A stretch of DNA of 64,000 bases from Tetranychus cinnabarinus (Eukaryota > Arthropoda > Arachnida > Trombidiformes > Tetranychidae), in contig WHVY01000001.1 of the NCBI GenBank assembly GCA_022266195.1, positions 19,344,001 to 19,408,000 on the forward strand. The letters are read 5' to 3'. Within the stretch, counting starts at the first letter, position 1. Each line of letters starts with the position of its first letter. The position numbers and the translations under genes were made by a program. Shown piece after piece: positions 34,324 through 48,547 of this stretch. Below the pieces are notes generated by a model. That model had not been told where the DNA came from, made no database searches, and saw nothing but the letters and a program-made list of their open reading frames with translations.

Positions 34324-37300
34324 TCACATGATATTGAATCAACTTTTTAGTCGAAATTTCATCGACTAACTTCGGTATCTAGTTGGAACCAAATGGATCA
34401 TGGTGTACACTGTATTGTGGAAACATTTCGATGACGGTAATCGATGACATTGGAATACATAAGCTTGCCATTGATATCACTATTGTTTAGAAAGATTCAT
34501 CTGCAAATTGAGTCAACTACCATGAAAGAATCACTGGCCAACGTCCAATGGAAATAAGACAATTTTTGAAAGTTGCTGTGAAATATTGAAGAAAATTTTT
34601 TGATTAATATTACATGATCTATGATCGGTTTCTTACATTTGTCGTGTAAAAGTTTGAAAATAGCATAAGTAAAGTTCCCTGAAGCTATGAGCTTGAGCTT
34701 TGAATAAACCATGAAGTTTAACAGATTACTTGTTTAGAAACAGCAAAAAGATATTTGACATGAGCTCGATGTTGTCAAGTTATGCTCATTTTTCATTCTG
34801 GCAACATTTTGCCTCAGTCAAACCTTTCATCATCTCAATCTGACATAAAAAGTCAAAACTGGAAGTGCGGAAGACAAAAAAATAGCAAGAATGTAAAATG
34901 CAAACTTTGATGTGGTTAAAAGGTTAAGGAATAATATTTTTGGATGACAAAAAAAAAGAAGTAATAACTTTGAATTTCATCTAAAAAAAGCAGCACACTT
35001 GGCTTACGGCTATTTGAAAATAAAGTTACTCTATTATTGTTGATTAACAAGTTGATCCATCGATACTACTGATTGACATTTACAATGTTGATAACAAAAA
35101 ATGTTGCCGTAAAGGTAAAAATTGTGTAAATGTTATGATAAATTGTGAAGCTCAATAATTCCATTAAACTTGATAATCAATAATGGAAACGGATAACAAT
35201 TATTTTTCAATAGAGTAACATTTTTCCTTTCCATTCTACCATAGCCTTGATCAATGATTCCTCCTTGATTACATTGAAAGATGATGATTGAATTGATGTT
35301 GTTGGTATAAAAAAATGCTGTTTTCAAAATCAATTCTCTTTTCAATTGTCCTGATTTGTGACATTCAATATAGTCCATGTTAGGAGCGTTAATTCAATTG
35401 GTATCTTTACTTGCGAAGGGAAATTAATAAAAGATGATTGTATCAACTCGAGTCCCAACCAAATGGAAAGGTTTTGATTGGAAACAATTGCAATGGATTT
35501 GTCCAGATTTTATACCATCAAGTGGACACAATATTTCGACTTGTTTCTCCTTTAAGGTATCAACTCTTTTTTTTCTGTCCAGTTTCACTGGACCTCTTGT
35601 TTTCCTTCCTGTTTCCTTTCGTCTTTGCTTCTTCTTAACTCTTTCCGCATTTTTCGATGTCTCTCATTGTTTCAATGCTACTCAGTCCATTACTTTGCAA
35701 GATTGATACTTAAAGGAAAGGAAAGAAAAGGAAAAAAAAGTATTAGTTAAATGAGCAATTCCACGAATTGAGTAAAGAAATGAGGAAAAAAGGTAAGAGA
35801 TTTGGATGAGAAACAGAAGGAATATAAGATAGTTTACGTTATAATAGAAATCGATAGTTAAGGTCTTTGATTACTTTTCAAGGAACCCAATATTTTTGGT
35901 AGTTTAGTCCATCACTGCATTCTATGGCTGCCACCATCATCACTGCCACCATTATTCACCAATCATCACATCTTTTTGACTACACCAATTTTCATCTCTT
36001 TCCTATTTTTCACCTAATTCACCACTCATCCATCTTAATTTTCTGTTTTCTGCTGTTTGATTATTCGTTTAACTTGATTTTCATCTTGCTCTTCATTCCA
36101 TTGAATAATCTTGTCATTTGAATTAAGATGAAAACTAAAGAGTTGAGACTAAAGCTTCATCTTCACTTATCATCAGGGCCAAAGGAAAATCTTTTTACTT
36201 CATTCCAGTTTCACCAGTTTCTTTTGTCTTTAACTTTCCATTCCTCATCCTTCCCTCTCATCTCTGACTTTATCTTACTCAAAATTTGGGAACTAAAGAG
36301 AACATAAAAGCTTATTTAATCACCTTGAATCATTATCCACCTTTTGCTCTCCATTTAATCGCAATTCCCGAAGAACAATATTTCTCTAGATTATTTTCTT
36401 GGTCATGTAGTAACCTATCATAACCATTATCAGTGGCAGTTTCTCCTTTTCTGTAATTGTCTTGGAAAACCTTTTTGCCCTTTTACATTGTTATCATCAT
36501 CATCATCATCATCATCACACTTTGTTCACTTTCTCTTCTTGATACCATCTTTATTGTCCAATCTTGCTGTATGTTTGTTGGGCAAACTGAATCATTCAAC
36601 GGCACCCATCATGAGAATTCCTTGACAAAATAGCATCATGATTTCTTCTTTTTATTCTTCATTTAGAATCTCTTCTTTTCTCTTCCTTTTTTCAGCCAGC
36701 TTTCTCCATCGGATTCATCCATTGATGTCAATCGTTAGCACAATTTGATTTAATAGCTTACGATTCATACCAGCAGTAAATTTCAAGAGATCAGAAAAGG
36801 AAAGCAAAAGCTTTCTCAACTCGCCAAACCAATCATCAACTTTTTCTTTCTCCATTTTCCTCCTTGTCATCCCCATTTCACAATGGCCATTCCATCATCA
36901 ATATACACCGTATCTGGTCATCACTTTTTTTCCCTTTTAGCTAACTTTTTTAATGTTACAAGTCATCAACTCATTGTTGCTCTCCATTGTTATTTATTGA
37001 ATGTCATCTCCATTCTTTAGCCTTGATCCATTTTTTACGACTTATTTGCTGCCATAGTATTCAACAATTTGAATCGCCAACCTCGAAAATGTTTTTCAAT
37101 GAGATTCGTACAAATACATTATATCCCTTGATATTACATCCTTCATTTGACAAGCAATTTACAGGCCCATTCAACCAAATGATTGTTAAATCATAAATTT
37201 GATGACTACTTGCACAATTGTTGTCTCCAATTGTTGGCCAGCATTTCTGAAAAAAACAAATACAGAAAGTGAAACAGTTAAAAAAATTAAGTCAAATGTA

Positions 37301-40300
37301 TAATTTTTATACGATGCTCTGTGCAACTGGGTTAATAACTTACACTAAGATTAATGTATCAAGAGTATAAGCCGATTGAGAAAATATCCATCATGTTGAG
37401 TAAATCTTTGTAAGTAGTTTTACAGATTCTGTAACATGGTAAGATCTCAAGAATGTTATGATTTGGAATAATCGATTATACTCAGCAAATGAATATAATA
37501 TCTGGAGTTTATCTTTCAACTCAGATTCTTTAAGCAACAATCATGAAGCAAAATTCAAAAGAAAAGATCAAAATCTGATGTGATTTCTCCATTTTATCCA
37601 CTCGAATGGATCCACTCAAAAACCAGAAGACAGGGCAATAGATTATGATGATTACGTTTTTGAACCATTTTGAATGCTATAAGAAAGCAGACACATAAAA
37701 ATAAATATTAATAAATCATAAAATTGCAAAGTTCCAATTAAGTCTAAAAACCTCAGAGGTATTCAGTAAAATATTACAAAAAAACAACAACAAACTCTCA
37801 TTAGAGAAATGGAATCAAGTGTAAAGCAAATCGCTACGTGTTCATTATTTCAACACCTAAAGCTAACATTACTTAACACTGATTTACGAACAAAAATTGG
37901 TTTCAATAAATTGTTTTGTCGACACGCAAGCTGAAATGTCGATCATTCTTGGTATAATTTGCTATAAGAGGCATTCTGAAATGTATGGAGGAAGTCTCTG
38001 TTTAATCGAGAAATTCATCTGATAGAATTTCCTTTGAATAAAAGTGATGGACAAAGACACATAAAAATTTAACATTGAGCAAATATAATTAAATTATCTG
38101 CAACAATTGGGTTTTAAAATTGAATCAAAGAGAAAACAAAAGGCCATTCTAATCAGGAAACTTCCATCTTTTCAGGATGCTTGTTAAAGTTGCTTTCTTG
38201 TTATCATGGCAATCTTAAATAGAGTTGCAAGATTGTCAGCCTTTGGTCAGACATCACAAAGCATCAATCGTTGGACCAAATTCAATTGAATCACTCGACA
38301 CCAGTAAAGAGAGTTAACTCTAAAGCTAAATTGGCTTGATAAAATACAAGTATAAAAACCAAGTCATTCAAGAGAAACATTCATTGAAAATAATGAGCAC
38401 AAATATCGTAACAGAATTTTCAAGCAAAGACGAAAAAATCAAGCCAATCAAGCTAAAAATCATTTAAAAATAATTGAAATTAACACTAAAAAACGTTTTA
38501 CTCACCTCTAACCAGTTTCCTCCGACACTGTGTCCATTGTTTTGTCTCACGATCACAATGAGAGTCCACTTTAATCGAAATTTGGATTTTATTCAAGTTT
38601 CCAATTAACAATGAAATAACCACAGAAAAAAACCGGTTAATTGAATAAATTGAAAATTTTGAAAACCGTTGACATATGAGAAACAAAAGAAACAAAAGAT
38701 AATGGCTTCCATTGGCGCTTAAATATCTTTGATGAATAACAGTTGATTAGAAAGACTTTATTTCAAAGAGTAACAAAAGCTTCTCTCCGCTTTCTTCAGA
38801 CAAATTGTCTAGCCTTTTTATATCTTCCTTATCATCCTTTGTCACTTGCTAAAGTTGAAACTGTTTGATTTTTGATATTAGATTATTTAAAAATTTCATT
38901 TTTTTCTTTATTATTATAATCCAAGTTTTTATCAGATAAAAAATAGACGATTGTTTAAAGAAACCAGTTTTCTTTGTTAAAATCTAAACTCTTTATCTTC
39001 CTCTTATTTATGTGCATTTCTGGTATTTATTTGGTGTAATCTTTTATTCCCTCATACATAATCATTTATCAAGGGAAAAATGTTCAAGGTATGGAAATTG
39101 TCCACGTTTTTCAGCTCCAGTTATCCACATTTTAGTCAAATTTTCATTGCTACCAGTGTTTTGGGATTTTTGTCAAGTTTTTGTGTCCCAACTTTTATGT
39201 TAATATATTGAATTGTAAAAGTGATTAATCTCTAAACCTTATAAATGCTTTCCAATTTGCTTTACCAGTGCTTATTCTAGTGTCTCAAGCCATCCAAAAG
39301 TTAAGGTATCACGTATTCCATCCTATTATTGTTTAATGTCAACTTTTCTAATCATGTTCGCTCCACTCATCTTGTAAACTGAACTGCATTTACAATAACT
39401 AGAATTGCTGGTGCATCAAATTCTAATTTAATTGATAACTTAAGTGTTTATCTGTTCTTCTCTTTTCAGATTTTTTCCTTTCAAATTCGTCAACCAGTCT
39501 TTTTTTCATTTCAATTTCTTGGAAAGAGAAGGCATTTTCATCAAACGAATCATTGCAGGATTCCTGTGAATTCTTGGGGATCAATAATGAAAAAATAATG
39601 ACTTCCAAAGTTGTTTAGCCACCAAATGTGCTCTGTGATTACAATCAAATCGTACAGCAACTATTTTTTGGATTTTCACTCACGATTTTTTGAGCATTTG
39701 AACGAACCAAAATTGTTTTACATTAACTTTGAATTGGAAGGATTGAGCAAATTTCCAGGAAAGGTTAATTAACACTCATCAAGATATAAATCTTTCATCA
39801 GTTGACGATTAACGAGAAATTGAATGGACAAATGAGCTTCATTTCAAGAAATACAATGATTCCATCTGACAGAGAAAATTAAATCTATATCTTGAGTTAT
39901 AATGTACTACAAGTTTTGATTGATTCAATTACATCAGATGTCAATTTTCATATGATGTTCAACAAATTCATAAAGAGCTGTATTATTGTCTGGAAAATTT
40001 GCATATTGTCAAACAATTGTGTTGAAATACGAATAATACCAGATCTAGAATATTACAAAGCTTGAAGGGAAATTTAATGATATTGCTGATGACACTGACA
40101 GCTATAAACTACCATCATGTTAATTTCATTGTAAGCAACTGATGAACTCATGGAACCCCCAGGTAAACTAAAATTGAACTCACAATACAAAACTGTATTA
40201 CAAATAGTCTGTAGGTGTAATTATGTAATATTTTCTCTGATTCTAGGTTTTTCCATAATTATCGTTGGGAAACAATTTATCTTCATGCAAATTGATTGGT

Positions 40301-43300
40301 ATCGGCCATTTTTTCAATTATTTTACATAATCGAGTTCAAAGACAAAGCAAATATGATAAACCAAGCCAACTATTCATCTTTATTATCCAATCGATTACC
40401 GTATCTGGTCTTTAACCCCTGTGAAAAAAAGGTATTAATGTTAAATTGTTGTAATCACTCAGGCCTGTTGAACTTGACCCAAAGATAACATACACTGAAC
40501 CTTTATCAAAACTGTATTATATCACTAATCATGCTTTTACCTCATTTAATACCACAAGTTCAAGTTGGCCATTGCGTTGAATGGATGTAAACAAGAACAA
40601 GCAATTTACCAAGAAATCTAAGCCAAGTTTAAACGTGGATCCAGTGAATCAACTACAAGAAGGATTACATGAAACCTTATGACCCAACAAAAAGCCGTTG
40701 CCAATAGCAAGAAAGGATATTAGGGTCAACAAAGTCCATTTGACCTTATAGTTGGCAAGAAAAAAAAATGATGAGATTTTTATTTGCAACATGAAAAGTA
40801 TCAATAGCTGAGCAGGAAAAAAACAGCAAAATAAAAACTTGCCTACCAATAGTTATTACTAGCAACTGATTAGTTGATAATACTTACTAATAATCAGTAA
40901 CACCATAATCATGTGTAAAAACAGTAAGATCGAGAAACAACATTATGTCCTTTTCAAACCTAACCTGATTGAACATTGTGTATTAGTTGTTTTTTTTGAT
41001 TACAACTCCAAGGGCAGAGAAAATGATTCAATATAATGATGATGATTATGATAATAATAATGGTCAATTTAATAATATAAACTCTTATTTGTAGCTAATA
41101 ACGATCAATAATAGATAGAGTGTCCAATCATTTGAAACACGTAAGTTGCAATCCTTAGTTTGACAGTTTGCATTCATTTTGAAGCACTTAACTCTTTATT
41201 TTCCTTTTTTTCTTCTATTATTCGTTTTCCCAGTGATTCTCTAGACGCTTTTTCAACCACATCTTGATCTTCATCTTGATTATCATTATACTCATCATAC
41301 TCTTCATCCTCTTCATCATCTTTATCATCTCCCACGATAAAACTAAACGTTGAAAGCAACTTAATGGTCACCATTAGACAAAATATCTGGTAACAATCGT
41401 AGCTACTTTTTTCAAGTTACTGTCAACTGAAGCGTTCAACTTTTATCTTCATCTTCTATTCATTTTTCATCTTCATTGAACTTGGCTTCTTCCCAAAAGC
41501 AAACAGCAACAATAATATTATCATCATCATTCCAAAGTCTCTTCAAATCTTTTCAACTCGATTAGCATCATTCCTTTCGCTCTTTTTTTTATATTTATTT
41601 ATTTTACTACAAAATAACTTTTCTTTCCTTTCCATCTTTTTTTTAATGTGATTACTTGAAAATGAATAACATATTTGCCTTGATACATTTACAACTCATT
41701 TAACTATTATCATCATTAATCATCATCATTATCATCGTCATCATGTTCACGCAGAGATATTGTCATTGGAAAACATTGAAAGAGTTGAACACAACAAATG
41801 GAAACAGTCGGTAAAGTTAAACAAAATTCAACTTTGGAAAGATGAACATTTTAATATCGCAAAATAAATATTGAATTATCATGTCTTTCAGTTACAATAT
41901 TTGATATTGAAATTTCATCTTACCATTTATTAATCATTTGTCTATTAATTATTACACTCAGTACACATTGACTCAAGCTTATAATGAAAAAAGCAACAAA
42001 ATCAAAAGATGAAATTATATTCAAAATGATTCTCAAGTCTACTTCAATTTCTGATTGTGATTACTGAAGCATATTTAATGCTGATCATTGGCGGAAGGAA
42101 ATTTTCAGGGAATCTCAGTGATTAAAAAGAGTCTTTAATGGAGTCAGCATTGAATTACATCCATTATTTAACTAAGAACCTAAATTTTAATATCAATAAT
42201 TACCGAACAAGTAATCCATGGTAAAATTGATTCATCTTTGATCAACTTTCTGTTACTGGTTCTCCTCATTGTAACATGATTTTTCTTGCTTTTTCATTAT
42301 GAATTTGAGTCTTTGAAAGGTAAACTGATGGTGATATTTTAATCTGGAATCATTTTAATATCCAACATTAAAAAGTCAATATTTTACTTTCATAAATATC
42401 GTCGATATAATCACATTTTCCCATCATTATAAAGAAAAATGATTAAATTGAATTTCTAATTTTCATGTTTTCCATTTCTCATTTTAGACTCTTTACTTTT
42501 TTCTTCATTTCTCACCAAAACTCACAAGGAAATCCGTTTCTTTTCATGATGTGTTCCAAAGAGAAAATTTTGCCTTTCCTTTTATCTCTTAATCTTATTT
42601 TTCATCATTTCCATTTGTTCATGCAACTGCAAGATATGAAGAAGAAGAAGAAGAAAAATTTTCACCAAAATGTATAATTTTCAAACTAATAAAAGATTTT
42701 CTTTTCTTCCCTTCCAGGTTCATGATGTCAATCGATAAAGCAATAAAGGAATCAGATTAATCACATCTAAAGATGAACCTAAAAAGTGTATTCAAAAAGG
42801 ATAACCAATTGGAAGGAGAAACTAGGAAAAAAATCAAAATTTGAAAGTTGATTCAAATTTAATTTCAAATTTTAATTTCCTTTACAATTGTTGATTCCTT
42901 CACCAATCTTGCCTTTCCATCTGTCCTCGTCACTTCAACTTTTTTGGCTCTTCAATCAACATCACTCTTACAACACTTGAAAGTCAACATTAAAACTCTG
43001 GTTCCTCCTAATTTAACTTTTAATGGCCAGAAGTAAATTGAACCATTAGTATCACTTGTCCACCTCACTATTCATTATTAACTGATAACGATAAATAAAT
43101 TATCTGTTAATGTGAATAGTGTTTGAAACAGTACCTCTTTTTGTTATCCCATTATATCAATTGGACCTTTGAATTTACCACTCCCAGTTAACCCTACATT
43201 TAGATTATTCATGATGATTAACATGATGAACAGTGACTCTTGAAAGTGACTCTTAAAAATATCCAATGCAAGTATCCGTTCTGTTAACCTCATTACCTTT

Positions 43301-46300
43301 AACCTAATCTTGAATTGACTTTTTTTCCTCTCTCTTTACCCTCAGATACAAAACCATGGGAAGCAAGAAGTAAAGTGACCAAGAGTCGATGAATTAACTG
43401 AATTAAATGAAAATAATGATGAAAGTGTTGATCATCATATTGGTTTTCCAGTGGCTATTATTAGTTAGACTAAACTATTAGTTTGATTCACACCAACAGA
43501 CAATCAAAGTTAAGTAACAGCAATTTATCAGATACCAGGAAATGAACACGAAAATGGGAAGAAAACGATGAAGATGAAGAAAATGAGAAGATAAAGGATT
43601 AAAGGAAATGAGCTAATAAAAAGTTATTGAGATGAAAAAAAGGGATGAGAAAAAGGTAAGAAGATGAAGATGAAGATGAAGAAGATGAAAATACAGAGCT
43701 AACAAGTAAAATTGTAATAGCAACAAAGTGTAGCCACTTGAAGCTTTAATAATCTTGCATTTATATCCTATCCTTAATATACTAGCCAAACTCCAGGGAA
43801 TCACTAGAATCACTGAAACTTGAATGATTTAGAGTAACATGAAGATAATGATGAACAATGATGAGCATTGAAATTGTGATTATTAATAGCAGTGTTTAGG
43901 TTGAATAAAAAATGGTCCTTTCAATACTCAACAGCATTCAACTTTTGTCTTTAACTTTTAATAATCTTTTTACTTCTCTTGTTTTTTCCATAATCAATTT
44001 ATCTTTTCATGGGTTTACTGTTATAACACTATTATCATGATTACATGAGCTTCATTTAATGAGCAATTAAATAATTGTTAAGAGTCAAGACAGTCTAATG
44101 AGTACACTGTTTAATTAGACCTTTTCAATACTTGAACTTGTTTACATTTACTTTGATTAATTTTTAGCATTTAAACAAGTTTCTTTTCTCAATCTTTTGA
44201 ATATTTCCAAATGATCAGATAATTGTTGCTTCCTTCAATCAATTTTCACCATGAATGGTTGCAGATGAATTTCCTTCGAGTCAACTTGAAATGAAACAAA
44301 AAGAGCGACACGAAAAAATTAACCTTTCATTGTGATATGAAAAGCTGTTTTGTTTACATGATTCATAGATGAACTTTTATATATCTGTTACATGGTAAAC
44401 TACGGCGCAAGTTCACATGTTTTTACCTCTAAATTACTGAGAATCATTGGAATCCTCTGAATCTCTCAGTTGATGGTAAGCAATTGAATAGGAATGATCA
44501 ATGTTGTAAACATTGACTCTTTTCAACTTGAAAATGTGTGCTCATGTAAACATTTCAACTCTACTTGTCAAATTAATTGAATAATAATGTTCAGTCTTTT
44601 GCCTTTTTCCTGTTAAATTAATGGTTATATTTAATGATTTAAATCAACACTAAATTTCATTTTACCAATTGGATTTTAATTCAAAAAATTGTTCAACCTT
44701 TCTAAATTGATCAACAGCAAGCAAAAAATGTGTTCCATTGGATTTAATCATCTTTATATCAACTTTAATTTTCATCTCTTTGCGTTGTGACTTTTACCTT
44801 CTCAATCATCAACAATCTTTTTGATATCATTTGAAATCAAAAAATGAAACTCAAAATATCAAAGTGAACATTTGAAATGAAATTTTCCTTTGTTTTCAAG
44901 TCAAAAGGTTAACTCTACAAGCAACTTACAAGTTTAACTTCAATGTAAGTTTAGCAGTTTTCATACTAACCTCCCAATGATAATTGTTAATCAAGTAAAT
45001 TTAGATTTCATTACATTTAAACTATTTGGAGTCAATTGGTTGGAGTCTTAGTTGGAGTGAAATTTTGACCAAAATATGGTTCTGTCTTGTTTCACGAATC
45101 GGCAACATTTTAATGATTTTGAGTAAAAGCGCTAGAAGTGAAGTCAAAAGTCACTGACAGAGTTTTCGTTGAACGGATCATCCAAACCTAAGCTAACCTT
45201 ACCTAACCTGAATTTGAATATAACATCTGGACAAATATTGTCAGTCTGAAGATGAAATCTCAGAAGCAAGTTGAACAGCTTTGTTGACAAAGTTCATCTT
45301 TAATTAAAGGTTAAATTCATTAGAGATGGGCAATGCAAAAATCTTGAGTCCTTTGACTATTCTTGAAGAGGCACATTATCCGTAATTAAAAAAGCATTTT
45401 CATTAATCGACTTTCAAGTGGTCAATCTTGTGTTTATCCAATCTAAAATATTAATTTGTTGGCACCTGTTCAAAGGATCAGATAAATTCTGAACAAATAC
45501 CCTTCATGCAAACATCTTTTCCTCTCTAAATTTGATAGCAATTTACTCTAATGATTTGACTATAAATTAATGAAGAAATGGGTCAAGCATTTTGTTTAGA
45601 TTAACCTTTTCTGGTCAACTTTTTTTACTCTTCAATCAATCGATTTATTGCTTAACCTGTTTGGACTGTTTAACAATTTACTTAAACTCTGAACAATCGG
45701 ATGAATTTAAACATTGTCTAATTAACTTGAAAAAATCAACTCACATTTTCAATGAATAATGCCCAATTACTGGTGAAACTCAACTTTTGAAAAGTCTGCT
45801 TTTAATTGGTTAACAGCAATTAAACTTGCAAGTTTGAGTCATTGAACTGAACCAAACCTTGAAATGGTATTTAGAAACAATTTATGCTGAGCTTGATCAT
45901 GAATCTTAAATGAAAGCGAAAATAATTGATTCTTTATTGTGATTCCTTCCCTGTTGGGAATCCTTGACAATCCTTTCCATTTCATTCCCATTCACTTGAT
46001 TCTCAACAATTGCAATTATTACAAGTGAATGACATTTTTAAGGTTCATTAAATTTTAGATAACCTAATTGAATATACTTGATCAAGCCCAAACCAAGGAA
46101 AAAACAAACTGACAATTAACCAAATTTACCAATGAAATTGCCAATCAAATCAACTCCTAATCACTTTACCTTTTCTTTTCCTTTATACCTTTGCCTTCAA
46201 CTTTAACCTGTTAAACTCAACAATTTAACAAACCATTTAAACACTAATCAATTGAAAATTCTCAGTTGACTTTTGGATAAACTTGAAAGTTAAACGATAA

Positions 46301-47643
46301 GTCTCTCTGTCTTCAAATCGATCTGATCCACTTGAAATGATCCAAGAAAAGTTCCAACTTTTTTCTTCCTTTTCTCAACTGTTCCTTATAATCTGTCAAC
46401 AATTTAAGCTTATTGACCATAATAATGGCAAGTAAAAGTCTGTATATTTAACCATGTTTGACCATTTTCCCCATGAGATGAACTTTAAACTTCACTTGAA
46501 GTTGTTCATTTGACAGGTTTAATAGCCAATTACAGTTGTTTACAATTGTTAATTGTTGGCCCAAAATTGAAAACAAATTGAGATGGAAATTGGCAAAAAG
46601 ATGATTTATTCATAACTGAACTTGAAATTTAAATGCAAATTGATTGAAAAGTGGAAACAAAATTGAAATTGATTGTGACAAATTTCGACAAAAAGTAAAC
46701 ACTAAAAGGCAAATTGAACACCATTAAGTTGATTAAATTAAAACAGTTAACATTTATATTAAAGTTAATAACTAAAATGAATAAAAGTCAGTAAGATTTC
46801 AGCTAAATGACAGTAAATGGAGAAATTAAATTTCGTCTTTATATTGGATAAAAGTTAATCAATTTGAATAAGAAATTTGATTTAATTTCTGGGAAAATCA
46901 TTTTTCCTCTTAAAAGGGATTTTCATTAAAATTGAAAACAGTTTCAATCAATATTGATTATTTAGTGTTAACAGTAATGATCATTAAAATGATGAACCAT
47001 AAAGCAAAGTAAATAAAAAATTTGAATTTACTTTATCAATTGTTCATTCCCTGTAATCAATCCCAGTTAATCTTGTAATGTTTAATGTGATTTGAGATTG
47101 TTTAGCTTTTAATGAAAAGTTGAAAAAGCAAAAAATGTTTATCAATCAATTTGGATGTTTCCAGATGAAAATAACATTTTTGCTCGATCTTTTTTGATTT
47201 ACCTTTTCCTTTACATCTAATAAATCTTAGCTTTTCAACTTATCAATATTATCAAGCAAAAAATGAGGTTCGAATGATGAAGATGAATGATGAAAAATTG
47301 CAGAATTTTCATGATTAGCTTTGAGCGTAACAGAAAAAAAGAGGAGAAAATTATTTTATAAGAAATAGTAAAGTTGAAATGAAAGGTTAAAAGTTGCAGC
47401 ATTTACCAATCAAAAGTGATTCAAGAATATTGGAAATGAAAGATTTCCAAGAAAAATATTTCTTCTCTTCCATATAAACTGGCCATTTCTCATTCATTAT
47501 GACCTGTTTAGTTTCAAAACAATTCAAGTGTCATGAGGGAAATTAGATTGTTCATCAACATCATGATCATGCAAAACCCAAGGAACACTGGAAGCCAAAG
47601 GCGAAAATTTTGTCCTGCTTATGAACATAATATTCACGATTCG
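34324..47643. other. Gene desert, left part
   Basis: About 13 kb of AT-rich DNA with ATC/ATG tracts (for example 36493-36518). No frame shows a recognisable domain. Two spots look faintly coding. One is 35434-35556, open in two frames and ending at a possible donor (TTTAAG|GTATCA). The other is 40150-40435, where CCCCCAG|GTAAAC and TTCTAG|GTTTTT would bound an 82-base intron. Neither could be assigned to a family. Confidence 0.5.
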
Positions 47644-48547
47644 CCCCAAACAGCCAAAGTCAAAACCAGCAAAGTCCAAAATGGCCAAAGTCAAATCAGC
47701 CAAATACAAAGCTGCTTAAATCATATCAATTTAAATTGCAAAAAAGTCCAAAAAAACCTGCCTATGGATATTGATAAGCTAATTAATTATACGGTAAAGG
47801 CCCAAAACAGCCAAAGTCAAAACAGCCAAGTCCAAACCAGCAAAGTCCAAAATGGCCAAAGTCAAAACAGCCAAATACAAAGCTGCTTAAATCATATCAA
47901 TTCAAATTGCAAAAAAGTCCAAAAAAACCTGCCTATGGATATTGATAAGCTAATTAATTAAACTTAATTAACTCGGATTGAGCCAAAAAATGGTCTACAT
48001 ACACCTATATCGATGCTCTTGTGTCCGCAAAATTATTGAGTCGATTGATTAAGTCAAACTTATTCAAAATTGAAGCAAAAGTCAGTGGTAAAAAAACAAA
48101 AGTACTTTTTGATACCCCTAATAGATCTGATCATTTAAGTAGTTTTATTTGATTTAAGCAGCTTTGTATTTGGCTGTTTTGACTTTGGCCGTTTTGGACT
48201 TGGCTGTTATGGACTTGGCTGTTTTGACTTTGGCTGTTTTGGGCCCAAACCAATTATACTTAATTGACTCCGATCGAGTCAGAAAATGGCCCACATACAC
48301 CTATGTCGATGCTCTTGTGTCCTAAAAATTATTGAGTCAATTGATTAAATCAAACTTATTCAAAATTGAAGCAAAAGTCAGTTGTAAAAAAACAAAAGTA
48401 CTTTTTGATACCTTAATAAATCTGACCATTTAAGTAGTTTTATTTGATTTAAGCAGCTTTATATTTCGCTGTTTTGACTTTGGCCGTTTTGGACTTGGCT
48501 GTTATGGACTTGGCTGTTTTGACTTTGGCTGTTTTGAACCCAAACCT
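47644..48547. repeat. Composite inverted/direct repeat with AACAGCCAAAGTC subrepeats
   Basis: Four modules: L1 (47644-47789) and L2 (47799-47960) are direct copies; R1 (about 47962-48250) and R2 (about 48258-48547) are direct copies of each other. The right ends of R1 and R2 are the reverse complement of the left ends of L1 and L2. Each end is a cluster of AACAGCCAAAGTC-like 12-14 base units followed by AAGCTGCTTAAATCA. The pattern is that of a DNA element with subrepeat-rich inverted ends whose ends were tandemly duplicated. The plus frame 47533-47961 (Gln/Ser/Asn repeats) is an artefact of the repeats. Confidence 0.85.

Noticed and set aside
35434..35706. Plus-strand frame starting MIVSTRVPTKWKGFDW with a donor-like end
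   Set aside because: Two overlapping frames look equally coding-like, no acceptor tract upstream, no family match.
47533..47961. 142-codon frame with Gln-Ser-Gln repeats
   Set aside because: It is a translation of the AACAGCCAAAGTC subrepeats of the composite element, not a conserved protein.
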